Virus record (IMG/VR): IMGVR_UViG_3300021976_000025
Span: 1-48,454 of that record
DNA length: 48,454 nucleotides
DNA from: a virus
Reading direction: 5' to 3' (one strand)
Position numbers and translations under genes: made by a program. The first letter of the stretch is position 1. Every line of letters starts with the position of its first letter. Shown here one piece after another: positions 15,832 to 22,792 of this stretch. Below the pieces are notes generated by a model, which worked only from the letters and a program-made list of their open reading frames with translations, did no database searches and had not been told where the DNA came from.

Positions 15832-16143
15832 TTATTTCTCCTTGTTCTGTTTCAAAATAGCGAGTTGGTGTTCGAGAAGAGTAATGAAATCGCTGTCGCC
15901 GTTTGTGACGAAACTGGCAGCAGCATCGATTTCATGGAATGGATAGCAGATAAGCACGAAACCGATTTCGCGATAGTCTCCGCGAAGATCGCCATTCATG
16001 GCTTCATCAAGCCCGCGAGCGATAGACTGGAAAGCCTGATATTGAGCTTTCATGATCTCGACCGCATCGTCGGCGGCTTGGTTGAGCATGTGCTCGGCGC
16101 CCGTTTTGCGAATATTAAGAATAGTTGTTTTCTTCTCATCCAC
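15832..16143 (-). CDS. Hypothetical protein with GTG start
   Basis: A 103-residue protein (MDEKKTTILNIRKTGAEHM...) with a helical N-terminal half and a strand-rich centre (YREIGFVLICYPFHEI). The start is a GTG with GGAGG about eleven bases upstream, overlapping the end of the ribbon-helix-helix gene by eight bases, so translation is probably coupled. No family recognised. Confidence 0.6.
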   Translation of the reverse strand: MDEKKTTILNIRKTGAEHMLNQAADDAVEIMKAQYQAFQSIARGLDEAMNGDLRGDYREIGFVLICYPFHEIDAAASFVTNGDSDFITLLEHQLAILKQNKEK

Positions 16144-16345
16144 GGGATTTCTTGCCTCCGGCTCCGGTGATTTTGATTTTATCGAGGTGTTCTTTGAGCG
16201 CGGTGTTGACGATATCGCTCAACACACCGTATTGAGGTTTTCCCCGCGCAGGATCGAAGTAATGGATTTGCAATTCAGTTAGCAAATCCTCTTTGATGTA
16301 GAGATTGATGCGTTTGCGAGCATCGCCATGTGCGCGTCTTCCCAT
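16136..16345 (-). CDS. Ribbon-helix-helix (CopG/Arc-like) DNA-binding protein
   Basis: The start ATG at 16345 has AAGGA nine bases upstream; the frame is open further up but without a start signal. The 69-residue protein begins MGRRAHGDARKRINLYI, a basic beta strand typical of the ribbon, then two helices (KEDLLTELQIHYF and YGVLSDIVNTALKEHL) and a basic tail. This is the size and pattern of Arc, Mnt and CopG repressors, which bind as dimers of dimers to tandem operators. Three copies of the CGACACA element lie 50-107 bases upstream at 21 and 23 bp spacing, making it the best candidate in this genome for the protein that binds that element. It may repress its own operon. Confidence 0.7.
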   Translation of the reverse strand: MGRRAHGDARKRINLYIKEDLLTELQIHYFDPARGKPQYGVLSDIVNTALKEHLDKIKITGAGGKKSRG

Positions 16346-16394
16346 GAAGCTAATTCCTTTAGTGGAAGTTGGACGGAGAAACGAGACACCATAC

Positions 16395-16452
16395 CGACAC
16401 AATTTATCCGCCCAACGACACATTTTAAACCACGCAGACGACACAATGCAAG
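16395..16452 (+). repeat. Three tandem CGACACA elements upstream of the ribbon-helix-helix gene
   Basis: CGACACAATTTATC at 16395, CGACACATTTTAAA at 16416 and CGACACAATGCAAG at 16439, all read on the plus strand, which is antisense to the surrounding leftward operon. Starts are 21 and 23 bp apart. The stretch 16346-16488 holds no other gene. Tandem arrays in front of a small DNA-binding protein gene are typical of autoregulation. Confidence 0.7.
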
Positions 16453-16488
16453 CTTTATCGTGCAGGGTGGTTTATCTCTCCCGATGCG

Positions 16489-16926
16489 TTAAAGTATTTG
16501 CATCAGTCGTTTCAACTCCGTCGCCATGCCGAGAGTTTCCTCGTCACTGATATTGAGCGACTTGATCTTCTCGAAGATCGACATTTCCGCTAGGCGGCGC
16601 TCGAGGTTCGCTTTCAGCGTTGCGATCTTCTGCTTCTGGATCGCGTGCGCGACGAACTCGTCCATGCCGAAAGCGAGAACGAGCCGTTTCAAATCACCGT
16701 AGTAGTGCTGTTCGATGAGCGGTCGAAATTCGCGAATAAAAACGACCTGGAGACGAGTGATCAGGCGTTTGGTTTTGGCGATACCGGCGTCTTCTTCGCA
16801 TGCATCGCTGAGAGTAACGGCGTATTTGTAGTTCTCGAGAATAGCGTCGTCCGGAAGTTCGCACAGATACTCGTACTGATTCTCGGACTTGCCGAACTCG
16901 CAAACTGCGATAAGTTTCTGAGTCAT
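16489..16926 (-). CDS. Hypothetical protein
   Basis: A 145-residue protein with AGGAG six bases before ATG. The N-terminal third has strands (KLIAVCEFG, YEYLCEL) and the C-terminal half is a long charged helix (ATLKANLERRLAEM...) that could form a coiled coil. No family recognised. It follows the HTH protein in the leftward operon. Confidence 0.65.
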   Translation of the reverse strand: MTQKLIAVCEFGKSENQYEYLCELPDDAILENYKYAVTLSDACEEDAGIAKTKRLITRLQVVFIREFRPLIEQHYYGDLKRLVLAFGMDEFVAHAIQKQKIATLKANLERRLAEMSIFEKIKSLNISDEETLGMATELKRLMQIL

Positions 16927-16973
16927 GATAGTCTCCTAAGAGTTTGAGTTTGAAGTTTGAGTTGTAACTGCAA

Positions 16974-17234
16974 TTACGCGATAATGCCAAGTGCCCGCGC
17001 AGCATATTCTGCGCAGAGACCTTTCTTTTGAAAGAGCTTATAATCTGCAAGAAGCTCTTCTGGAATCACCCAGCCTCGACGAAACTCTGCCGCGACTTTA
17101 GGTGTACGAGTAACGCCCATCTTGTGGGCTGTTACTTTAACAGATGCAACAGAGCAGTTAAGCTCCGCTGCGATTTGCTTCAACGGAATGTTGTTAGCGT
17201 AGCCGTCGAAGATTATTTTCCGCCGCTCGTTCAT
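16974..17234 (-). CDS. Helix-turn-helix protein
   Basis: An 86-residue protein whose first 45 residues read NERRKIIFDGYANNIPLKQIAAELNCS then SVKVTAHKMGVTR. The segment LKQIAAELNCSVASVKVTAHKMG is a clear helix-turn-helix of the sigma-4/transposase-like kind. The rest is basic. It may regulate early phage genes. The ribosome site is weak (AAGAAAG about ten bases upstream). Neighbours are small unknown genes. Confidence 0.65.
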   Translation of the reverse strand: MNERRKIIFDGYANNIPLKQIAAELNCSVASVKVTAHKMGVTRTPKVAAEFRRGWVIPEELLADYKLFQKKGLCAEYAARALGIIA

Positions 17235-17276
17235 AAAAGTTTTCTTTCTTGAAATGTGAGTGAGAGTGTGAGTGTT

Positions 17277-17597
17277 TCAGCAGTCGTTTACTTGAATCTC
17301 TGGTGGGTAAGCCTCCACAATTTGAGAGAAATTGAGTTCGTAGTGTTCTGCCATCGGAGAGGGGGCCACTCCGCTAACGAGTTGATGACCGCAGTCGGGA
17401 CACTCCCATAAATCCCCCCGCCAGAGTTTATAAGGTTTCCAATGTTCAGGGTGACGAAGTCCGCGAATACCGTCTTCGCCTTCAATCGTCATGGGATTGT
17501 TCACCATTGGCATTCCTTCCATGAACATGTAACCGTTCTTCTCGCAACGATAGAAGCACCGGCAGTTCACGCAAATGGGTTTAAGCGGGCTACTCAT
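17277..17597 (-). CDS. Zinc-binding hypothetical protein
   Basis: A 106-residue protein with two cysteine clusters: ICVNCRCFYRCEKNG near residues 8-22 and LWECPDCGHQLVSG near 63-76. These could bind one or two zinc ions. The middle is Met/Pro-rich. The start overlaps the upstream stop (ATGA). No known family or function recognised. Confidence 0.65.
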   Translation of the reverse strand: MSSPLKPICVNCRCFYRCEKNGYMFMEGMPMVNNPMTIEGEDGIRGLRHPEHWKPYKLWRGDLWECPDCGHQLVSGVAPSPMAEHYELNFSQIVEAYPPEIQVNDC

Positions 17598-18091
17598 GGC
17601 TTCTTTTCCTCCTCAGCTTCTGCTTCCGCCAATGCGCGAGTGCGAGCCGCGAGCTGGATCGTCGAAAGCACTTCATGCCTTAAACAAACCAGGATCGATT
17701 CGATCGCGTACTCGACGTCGATTGCATTGACGACATGCTGCTCAATATATGAGCCAAACGCCATGCCGAACCCTCGAAGCGCGAGGTGCGAAATTTCCTC
17801 CATGACGTCAGGATCTTTCCCGCCGAGTGCAAGGAATCCCAGAACGGGGATCGCGATCTGCTCGCACGCCATACCGTCGAGGTCGGAGACGCTTTTCGCT
17901 ATCGGAAGGGTAGTTATGATCGATTTCTCCGTGATATCCGTTCGAGCATTGTAGTCAAGTCGAGGATCGTCGGCAGCGAGATAGAGTTTCTTAACGCTCT
18001 CGCGATGTTCGCGTTTCTTGGCGTCTTCTATTTCGAAGCCTATAGATTTGAGAAGTTCTACGAGCGAGGCGACTTGTGCTTCTTTAGACAT
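17594..18091 (-). CDS. Hypothetical protein
   Basis: A 165-residue, mostly helical protein with AGGAG seven bases before ATG. Central segment DLDGMACEQIAIPVLGFLALGGKDPDVMEEI is moderately hydrophobic, and the C terminus is a charged Ala/Glu-rich helix (ALAEAEAEEEKKP). No signal peptide or enzyme motif seen. Linked downstream to the zinc-binding gene by ATGA. Confidence 0.65.
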   Translation of the reverse strand: MSKEAQVASLVELLKSIGFEIEDAKKREHRESVKKLYLAADDPRLDYNARTDITEKSIITTLPIAKSVSDLDGMACEQIAIPVLGFLALGGKDPDVMEEISHLALRGFGMAFGSYIEQHVVNAIDVEYAIESILVCLRHEVLSTIQLAARTRALAEAEAEEEKKP

Positions 18092-18120
18092 AGTAATTCT
18101 CCTTTAGAGTTTAAGTTGAA

Positions 18121-18450
18121 TCATTTCTGTGGATTGTAAAGATCGTCGGGGTTGCCGACTTCGGACTTGACCTCCTCCTTTTTGAACTTCTGAGCGTTCA
18201 TTGCGATTTGCGCGGCACGCTTCTCATCGACTTTCAGCTTCGCTGCATCGAGTACAGCCAGCACAAAGTCCAGCGCTGTGCCTTCGATGATAGTGACATT
18301 AGCACGGCGATTGCGCGGCGAGCGGGGATCAATCTCCAGCGCCATCGACGCAGCAGTGGCCATTTCGGGAGTCTCGTCGACCGACATGAGTTCCCCCTTG
18401 CGGTTGAACGTACCGATCCAATGGTCGAAGATATTGATAGTTTTTGTCAT
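18121..18450 (-). CDS. Hypothetical protein
   Basis: A 109-residue protein with GGGAG six bases before ATG. It has a strand-rich N terminus (INIFDHWIGTFNRKGELMSV), a central VTIIEGTALDFVLAVLDAAKL and a Lys-rich tail. The start is joined to the stop of the upstream HTH-like gene (ATGA). No family recognised. Confidence 0.62.
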   Translation of the reverse strand: MTKTINIFDHWIGTFNRKGELMSVDETPEMATAASMALEIDPRSPRNRRANVTIIEGTALDFVLAVLDAAKLKVDEKRAAQIAMNAQKFKKEEVKSEVGNPDDLYNPQK

Positions 18451-18716
18451 TTAAATCTCCCATTAATTTTCGGACGCAATACTAACTCATAACCAATAGC
18501 GTTCGCGATCCGGGCGATTTTACCTATTCCCGGATCGGCAGTAGGTCTTCGGCGGAGGACAGAGAGGAAACTGTCAGCTACGTCTGCCTCCATCGTGATA
18601 ACGTAGTCTTTATGCCCATGAGTTAGCTGCAAGATTTCCGCAACTAATGGGATTGAGTGATCGCCGACGATAAGTCTCGGGCGGCCGGCACGACCACCTC
18701 TAGCCTTCCGTCCCAT
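18447..18716 (-). CDS. Small XRE-like DNA-binding protein
   Basis: The ATG at 18716 gives 89 residues, starting MGRKARGGRAGRPRL (very basic) and continuing with VADSFLSVLRRRPTADPGIGKIARIANAIGYELVL. The end resembles the helix pair of XRE/HigA-type helix-turn-helix proteins. The start lies inside the end of the preceding gene (17-base overlap). It is one of four candidate DNA-binding regulators in this operon. Target unknown. Confidence 0.55.
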   Translation of the reverse strand: MGRKARGGRAGRPRLIVGDHSIPLVAEILQLTHGHKDYVITMEADVADSFLSVLRRRPTADPGIGKIARIANAIGYELVLRPKINGRFK

Positions 18717-18939
18717 TGTCGCTCTCACTGTCGCTCTCATTGGCACTCTCGTCGACGAGCTTGAACGTAATCAACCACTTGTCTGCATGGATTTCGTATT
18801 GGGAATAAGCAATACGGAGGGTTTTGTCTTCACCGTTCTCGCCGCGATAAATAAACTCGATTTTGGTAGCGAGCTTCTCGGTTCCTTCCTTCGAGTGCCA
18901 AACTTTTTCGAACAGAGCGATGAATGTATGGAGTTGCAT
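18700..18939 (-). CDS. Hypothetical protein with acidic tail
   Basis: A 79-residue protein (MQLHTFIALFEKVWHSKEG...) with strands in the centre (KIEFIYRGENGEDKTLRIAY, KWLITFKLV) and a Ser/Asp/Glu-rich tail. The start overlaps the previous stop as TGATG. No family recognised. Confidence 0.6.
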   Translation of the reverse strand: MQLHTFIALFEKVWHSKEGTEKLATKIEFIYRGENGEDKTLRIAYSQYEIHADKWLITFKLVDESANESDSESDNGTEG

Positions 18940-19265
18940 CAGAACATATCCTTCAAATCTTGAGTTGAAAGCGGTTCAGTTGTCGGAGAGGATTTTATCA
19001 TCCGGCCTTCACGCGTGCGGCCGTCAAGCTCTTTCGGCTTCAACATCTGCCGGACTTCCTTCATGCGGCCAATCTCGAGTCCGGAGTTGAATTTCAAGAG
19101 CATGTCAGCGTTCGCTTCCTCGATAGTTTTCCCTCTACCGACATACCACCGAAGATCGATGATGCACCAATTTGTCCACTGGCCGAACACGAAGCCAAAA
19201 TCGCACCGAGAAGCGCCGTCGGGGATGGTGATGTTAGCTGTGATGAACTCACCAGTCGGTGTCAT
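18939..19265 (-). CDS. Hypothetical protein
   Basis: A 108-residue protein with strand-rich N terminus (GEFITANITIPDGASRCDFGFVFGQW) and an amphipathic helix (KTIEEANADMLLKFNSGLEIGRM), then a basic Pro-rich end. It overlaps the upstream zinc-binding gene by 17 bases. No family recognised. Confidence 0.6.
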   Translation of the reverse strand: MTPTGEFITANITIPDGASRCDFGFVFGQWTNWCIIDLRWYVGRGKTIEEANADMLLKFNSGLEIGRMKEVRQMLKPKELDGRTREGRMIKSSPTTEPLSTQDLKDMF

Positions 19266-19527
19266 CGGTAGGTTCCTCCTTCTTGAGCATGTGCTCGGGC
19301 CAGAAGCCAGGCCAGGGATAGTCGAGCACTTTAATATACTTCAGCTCCGACTTCCAGTACTGAGTGTTGCCGCAGCCTGGTTTAGGACAAGTGTGGGCGA
19401 GCTTGTAGCTCACATCATCCCCTGGACGCGGATGCGACCAAGTGGAGTGGCATTGCGAGCACTGATGAATGTGCAATCCCTCCGCCGTGCAGACTTCGCC
19501 GTCGGAGTCTTTATGCGTAAAGATCAT
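19249..19527 (-). CDS. Zinc-ribbon hypothetical protein
   Basis: A 92-residue protein with HQCSQCHSTW near residues 21-30 and HTCPKPGCGNTQYW near 45-58, a two-knuckle zinc ribbon. The C terminus is acidic (KKEEPTDDTDW). GGAGC lies seven bases before ATG and the start overlaps the stop of the small upstream gene (ATGA). Possible nucleic-acid binding; function unknown. Confidence 0.65.
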   Translation of the reverse strand: MIFTHKDSDGEVCTAEGLHIHQCSQCHSTWSHPRPGDDVSYKLAHTCPKPGCGNTQYWKSELKYIKVLDYPWPGFWPEHMLKKEEPTDDTDW

Positions 19528-19688
19528 TTCTGTTGCTCCTTCCGTTGGTCAGGTTTACGAAGCGCATCGAGCAGACGCTTTTTGGTGAGTTGGTAACGAA
19601 GCTCGATCGAGTGATGTTCTTCCGGTGGTTGTGATCCTTTCCAGGACAACTCCACTGCCGCTTGCTCGAAATCATTGACAAGTTTCAT
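19524..19688 (-). CDS. 54-residue hypothetical protein
   Basis: Reads MKLVNDFEQAAVELSWKG then a charged helix with LRYQLTKKRLLDALRKP. It starts immediately after the TAG of the gene upstream (TAGATG), with GGGAGG ten bases before ATG, and its stop overlaps the next start (ATGA). The exact fit between coupled genes supports it. Function unknown. Confidence 0.65.
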   Translation of the reverse strand: MKLVNDFEQAAVELSWKGSQPPEEHHSIELRYQLTKKRLLDALRKPDQRKEQQK

Positions 19689-19841
19689 CTAGTCCTCCCA
19701 GCGATCGCGCGAGTTGTCGTATTCCTCTTGCGCAATGACTTCGCGCATGAGAGTTTTCAAAGCATCCCGCACTCGTTGGTCCTTACCATCGAGCTGGAGC
19801 ACATACAGAAGAGTTTCAACGAAATCTTCGATATTGATCAT
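19689..19841 (-). CDS. 50-residue hypothetical protein
   Basis: Reads MINIEDFVETLLYVLQLDGK then LKTLMREVIAQEEYDN and ends DRWED, an acidic two-helix protein. Its ATG overlaps the stop of the DUF6011 gene (ATGA) and the next gene starts right after its TAG. No family recognised. Confidence 0.65.
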   Translation of the reverse strand: MINIEDFVETLLYVLQLDGKDQRVRDALKTLMREVIAQEEYDNSRDRWED

Positions 19842-20266
19842 GCGAATAACTCCGCTACATCCTGTTTACTAGCCAGTTTCTGTGCGCACTCGGGACCGAT
19901 GCCCCGAGCGATACTGATCGGATCAGTGAGCGGCCGATTGCACATTCCGCATTTGCCAACGTGCCAGATTTCGACCTGCTCGTCAGCGAGGTGTTTGAGC
20001 CACCACTTGAACGCGAGGATATACTGCGAGTCTTCTCCCATACCATAGCGCGGAGTGAACTTCAAATCCTCGAGCGTGCCGATACATCCCCAGCCGATAC
20101 CGGCGTTCACAAAGTATCGACTAGGAGCAGTATGAGCGATGTATCGAACTCGGAAAGCAAGGTGTTTGTCAGTCTTGCGAGAAACAAGCGTAAACTCGGC
20201 TTTCCCCGCCAGTAAGAACTGCTTGATAGCAGTCGACTCACGGAGTTGTTTTACTGGCGTTGGCAT
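19838..20266 (-). CDS. DUF6011-type zinc-knuckle protein
   Basis: The start at 20266 is set by AAGGAG seven bases upstream, giving 142 residues. The C terminus has VGKCGMCNRPLTDPISIARGIGPECAQKL, the signature of DUF6011, where three or four cysteines form a zinc knuckle. The N-terminal 100 residues contain strands (AEFTLVSR, LAFRVRYI) and a WGCIG segment. This family is widespread in actinobacterial and proteobacterial phages; its function is not known to me. Confidence 0.72.
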   Translation of the reverse strand: MPTPVKQLRESTAIKQFLLAGKAEFTLVSRKTDKHLAFRVRYIAHTAPSRYFVNAGIGWGCIGTLEDLKFTPRYGMGEDSQYILAFKWWLKHLADEQVEIWHVGKCGMCNRPLTDPISIARGIGPECAQKLASKQDVAELFA

Positions 20267-20624
20267 TTCGCTTCTCCTTCTTGTCTTGACGGCCGGTTCC
20301 TTTGCGCGCGGTTGCCAGGGCCTTACCGAGCACGTCGCGGTATTTCGCATCCGTCGACGGCTGAGCCAGGAGCGTCGAGCCTTGAACCTTGAACGTGACA
20401 CGTTCTGCTATCGCTAGCAATGGATGCGCGTGCCTCCGCATCTGTTTGCGAATATGATGCAGCTTAAAGCGGAGAGTTTCCGCTTCAGCAATGGTTTTCA
20501 GGTTGATGATCAACCGCTCGTTGCTTGCTGTCCGGAAGAGGTTCAAATACTCATCCGCGATTTCGAGTCCGACATTGCCAGAGACAGCAAGCTCCGGCAC
20601 AGGGATTTTATTAAGCGAAGTCAT
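20238..20624 (-). CDS. Hypothetical basic protein
   Basis: With the ATG at 20624 the product is 128 residues. AGGAG lies eleven bases upstream; a GTG at 20657 is an alternative start. Residues ~30-75 form a charged helix (LIINLKTIAEAETLRFKLHHIRKQMRRHAH) and the C-terminal 30 residues are Lys/Arg-rich. It overlaps the DUF6011 gene by 29 bases. Nucleic-acid binding is possible but unproven. Confidence 0.6.
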   Translation of the reverse strand: MTSLNKIPVPELAVSGNVGLEIADEYLNLFRTASNERLIINLKTIAEAETLRFKLHHIRKQMRRHAHPLLAIAERVTFKVQGSTLLAQPSTDAKYRDVLGKALATARKGTGRQDKKEKRNANASKTTP

Positions 20625-20940
20625 TTGCGAGTTTACTCCTTTGAATGAACCGCTCACGTACCGGCGGCTGGAGAGAATGAGGGTGCACCTGTTCGAGATG
20701 GAACGGAGATATAGGTCTGTATCCCATTTCGAGCAGAGAATAGTTTTTATCTGGGCCAGGAATATGACACCTCTGATCCGCGAGTGCGATCTTGATGCTC
20801 CCGCTTCCGCTTAGCGGCTCATCACTCCCGATTTCATAGAACTTGCGGACCGGGATGCCGAAGACAGAAACACTGAAACGGGCAGTTTGCCCATTGGGGT
20901 CGAGGATTCCGACTCGGACGACTGTAGTGTCTATTGCCAT
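20611..20940 (-). CDS. Hypothetical protein
   Basis: A 109-residue protein with a strand-rich first half (TTVVRVGILDPNGQTARFSVSVFG) and a Pro/Gly-rich second half. GGAA lies nine bases before ATG. It overlaps the next gene by 14 bases. No family recognised. Confidence 0.6.
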   Translation of the reverse strand: MAIDTTVVRVGILDPNGQTARFSVSVFGIPVRKFYEIGSDEPLSGSGSIKIALADQRCHIPGPDKNYSLLEMGYRPISPFHLEQVHPHSLQPPVRERFIQRSKLANDFA

Positions 20941-20944
20941 TGTT

Positions 20945-21187
20945 TTAGTTTCCTTTCATGTTGATGAGCTTAAAGACTTTGTTCCCTTCGCCGTGGTCAG
21001 GGAACACAATGCGATTCAGAGCGAACGACCGCCGATTGTTCTTGTCGTGGTCGTATCCTGAAACGAACCACCCAGGCTGGTAGCCATAGCCGGGAGCGTG
21101 GTGGAATTCCACCGAATCAACATCGACAGTGCGCACGCGAGTCTCCCCGCGATGGTTGATGTATTGAAACTCAATTGTGAGTGGCAT
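20945..21187 (-). CDS. Small WYL-like protein
   Basis: The ATG at 21187 (GGAG ten bases upstream) gives 80 residues. The order of strands, with VDVDSVEFHH, a GWFVSGYDHDKN turn and RSFALNRIVF, resembles the core of WYL domains, ligand sensors often found in phage-related regulators. The match is by eye only and weak. The start overlaps the end of the upstream helix-turn-helix gene by 17 bases, so the two may work together. Confidence 0.55.
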   Translation of the reverse strand: MPLTIEFQYINHRGETRVRTVDVDSVEFHHAPGYGYQPGWFVSGYDHDKNNRRSFALNRIVFPDHGEGNKVFKLINMKGN

Positions 21188-21398
21188 GGACGTATAACTC
21201 CGTTCTCCGTTGGTTTGTAGAAGAGGGGAAGAGATGAGTGTGACTCCCTCTTTTATAAACCATCGACAACCACCGAACATACGCAGACGACACTCGATTC
21301 CGACGAGCGATAATGCCGGAGGATTTACCGAGAAGAAACTCCTCGACCATATCAATCCGTTCGTCGCAAGTGAGTTGCCGTCCACGTTGTCGAGCCAT
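21171..21398 (-). CDS. Helix-turn-helix protein
   Basis: A 75-residue protein starting MARQRGRQLTCDERIDMVEEF, then LLGKSSGIIARRNRVSSAYVRWL. The segment from GKSSGIIARRNRV to SSAYVRWL is a transposase/Trp-repressor-like helix-turn-helix. The start follows the upstream stop by two bases. A candidate early regulator; the target is unknown. Confidence 0.62.
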   Translation of the reverse strand: MARQRGRQLTCDERIDMVEEFLLGKSSGIIARRNRVSSAYVRWLSMVYKRGSHTHLFPSSTNQRRTELYVHATHN

Positions 21399-21400
21399 GA

Positions 21401-21628
21401 CTAGATGACTTTCTTGTAGCCAAGATGTTCTTGGCGGAACCGCATGATCGCTATCACAACCGGCTTCAGGTTACACATAGCGCGATTGAGAGTGATCGGA
21501 TGACCGAGATCGTCTTTCCAGTTCCCCTTCAGGAGTTGGTCGAACACTTCTGTAATCGCGTCGCCAGTGAACGAGAGTAGTTCCTCAAGCTGAGCTTGAG
21601 TGTAAGTGGGTTTCTCGATCATTTTCAT
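21401..21628 (-). CDS. Hypothetical protein
   Basis: A 75-residue helical protein (MKMIEKPTYTQAQLEELLSF...). The ATG at 21628 overlaps the upstream stop (ATGA); a second ATG at 21622 sits at better distance (nine bases) from GAGG, so either could be used. Contains a PITLNRAMCNLKPVVIAIMRF segment. No family recognised. Confidence 0.62.
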   Translation of the reverse strand: MKMIEKPTYTQAQLEELLSFTGDAITEVFDQLLKGNWKDDLGHPITLNRAMCNLKPVVIAIMRFRQEHLGYKKVI

Positions 21629-21819
21629 TTTCCTCGCAGTATTCCATCGAGTTGACACCAGAGCAACGCACCACCATAAGTATGGAAAGGAAATACGTCA
21701 CCAGAAGCGTGACGCTCTGCGATGAATAACGGATTGCCGAAGCGATCCACGTCGTGATATATAACTCCAGCCTTAATAGTGCGAAGCTTGTGCGTGACGG
21801 TAACGTGAGTTTCGATCAT
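21625..21819 (-). CDS. Hypothetical protein
   Basis: A 64-residue, strand-rich protein (IETHVTVTHKLRTIKAGVIYHDVD...) with GGAG eight bases before ATG. Its start overlaps the previous stop and its stop the next start, both as ATGA. No family recognised. Confidence 0.6.
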   Translation of the reverse strand: MIETHVTVTHKLRTIKAGVIYHDVDRFGNPLFIAERHASGDVFPFHTYGGALLWCQLDGILRGK

Positions 21820-21953
21820 TGTTCAAACTCCTTTTCAATTGGCAAGCAAAGATCGCTTGCGTCGCTAGAGCAAGCTCCGCACAGAACGCACATATAGTGC
21901 TTCGTTGCGAAGAAGTTCTTGAGAAAGCGAAGACTAGAGATGAATCTGCACAT
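21816..21953 (-). CDS. 45-residue cysteine-rich protein
   Basis: The ATG at 21953, with AGGAG six bases upstream, gives MCRFISSLRFLKNFF then CVLCGACSS and DLCLPIEKEFEQ. Five cysteines could bind metal. It begins within the last 20 bases of the upstream gene and ends in an ATGA overlap. A longer frame upstream lacks a ribosome site. Function unknown. Confidence 0.55.
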   Translation of the reverse strand: MCRFISSLRFLKNFFATKHYMCVLCGACSSDASDLCLPIEKEFEQ

Positions 21954-22266
21954 TGCCCTCTCCTTCGTAAGCGTCTTCATGTTCCCAAACTCCGAAATCA
22001 GCGCCATCGTTAGGATGCGCCCCGAAATAGTATCCGTTCGGACAAAGATCATCCAGGCGCTTCGAAAGCGCGTCGATGAGCATTTGTGCGTCATCAATCT
22101 GCTCATCCGTCCAAGCAGAGCTATTCGTCTTGGCCATGACTAGCGCGTCGTCGATGACTCCCTTGTTGCCGTCGTGCTTGTGGAGTGCAAGAACATGAGC
22201 AAATTCACGGAGTAAATCATCCAGACGCAAAGTCCCAGATATAATAGAACCAGGAGATAGCCGCAT
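21934..22266 (-). CDS. Hypothetical protein with GYYFGAHPNDGADFG motif
   Basis: A 110-residue protein. The N-terminal part is helical (LDDLLREFAHVLALHKH), and the C terminus contains LCPNGYYFGAHPNDGADFGVWE, a motif I associate with small phage proteins of unknown function. AAGG lies eight bases before ATG. It is followed in coupled fashion by the cysteine-rich gene. Confidence 0.62.
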   Translation of the reverse strand: MRLSPGSIISGTLRLDDLLREFAHVLALHKHDGNKGVIDDALVMAKTNSSAWTDEQIDDAQMLIDALSKRLDDLCPNGYYFGAHPNDGADFGVWEHEDAYEGEGNVQIHL

Positions 22267-22279
22267 AGTATTACCTTTC

Positions 22280-22533
22280 TCATTGTTGTTCCCATTTAGG
22301 ATTAGTTTCGATATCGTGAAGAAGAACGTAAGCGTCTAGTGCTCCGCGATCCCACTCGGGATTGATACCGTATCATCCGCCATTGCGAGATTAGAAATGT
22401 TCTCCCAGATAAACTCGAGTGAATGGCGATAGAGAAAGCGGTTCAATAAGACAGTTGAATAACCGTTCTCGTAGTGGCGGAGCGCTCGAGCCTTCTGCCA
22501 TCGAAGAATATAAGCGAGAAGAGGTTTAATCAT
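22280..22533 (-). CDS. Small basic protein, probably extended by a -1 frameshift
   Basis: Conventional reading from ATG 22533 (GGGAGG nine bases upstream) gives 65 residues ending DDTVSIPSGIAEH at 22336. The -1 frame just past GATGAT at ~22372 continues without any usable start codon for 30 further residues, YGINPEWDRGALDAYVLLHD then IETNPKWEQQ, to a stop at 22280. That extension looks like genuine protein and removes the only stretch without a gene here. Either a programmed or sequence-level frameshift joins them (85 residues), or one base was lost in this copy. The site is not a classic slippery heptamer. Confidence 0.5.
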
Positions 22534-22792
22534 CGCGGTTTGCCTCCCGCATTGCTTTATAGTAAATGCAGCGCATAAGTTCAGCACGTGCTGCATCGTA
22601 GCAGTCTCTTATGAGCATCCGTGTGAACGGCATTGCTTGATAAGCAAGAGGGAGTTTTTGCCAGTTCTCCCACTGCATTTGTGCTTCAATCTGAAGCGTC
22701 GAAGCATGAGCTTCTATTTGCGGAAGCATCTCGTCAACCTGCTTTATCCACTCGCGCCGTTCGTGAGCGTATTGCATCCGATTATAAGGCAA
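22526..22792 (-). CDS. Hypothetical protein with TTG start
   Basis: An 88-residue helical protein. I use the TTG at 22792 because GGAGG lies eight bases before it; the first ATG is five codons later with no site of its own. Trp/Gln-rich centre (QMQWENWQKLPLAYQAM), then a helix with Cys. The start lies within the end of a small membrane-protein gene (11-base overlap). No family recognised. Confidence 0.6.
   Translation of the reverse strand: MPYNRMQYAHERREWIKQVDEMLPQIEAHASTLQIEAQMQWENWQKLPLAYQAMPFTRMLIRDCYDAARAELMRCIYYKAMREANRDD

Noticed and set aside
16305-16550. Plus-strand frame starting at the element's ATG (CGACACAATG at 16439)
   Set aside because: Runs antisense through a convincing gene (16489-16926), no ribosome site, and no protein-like pattern.
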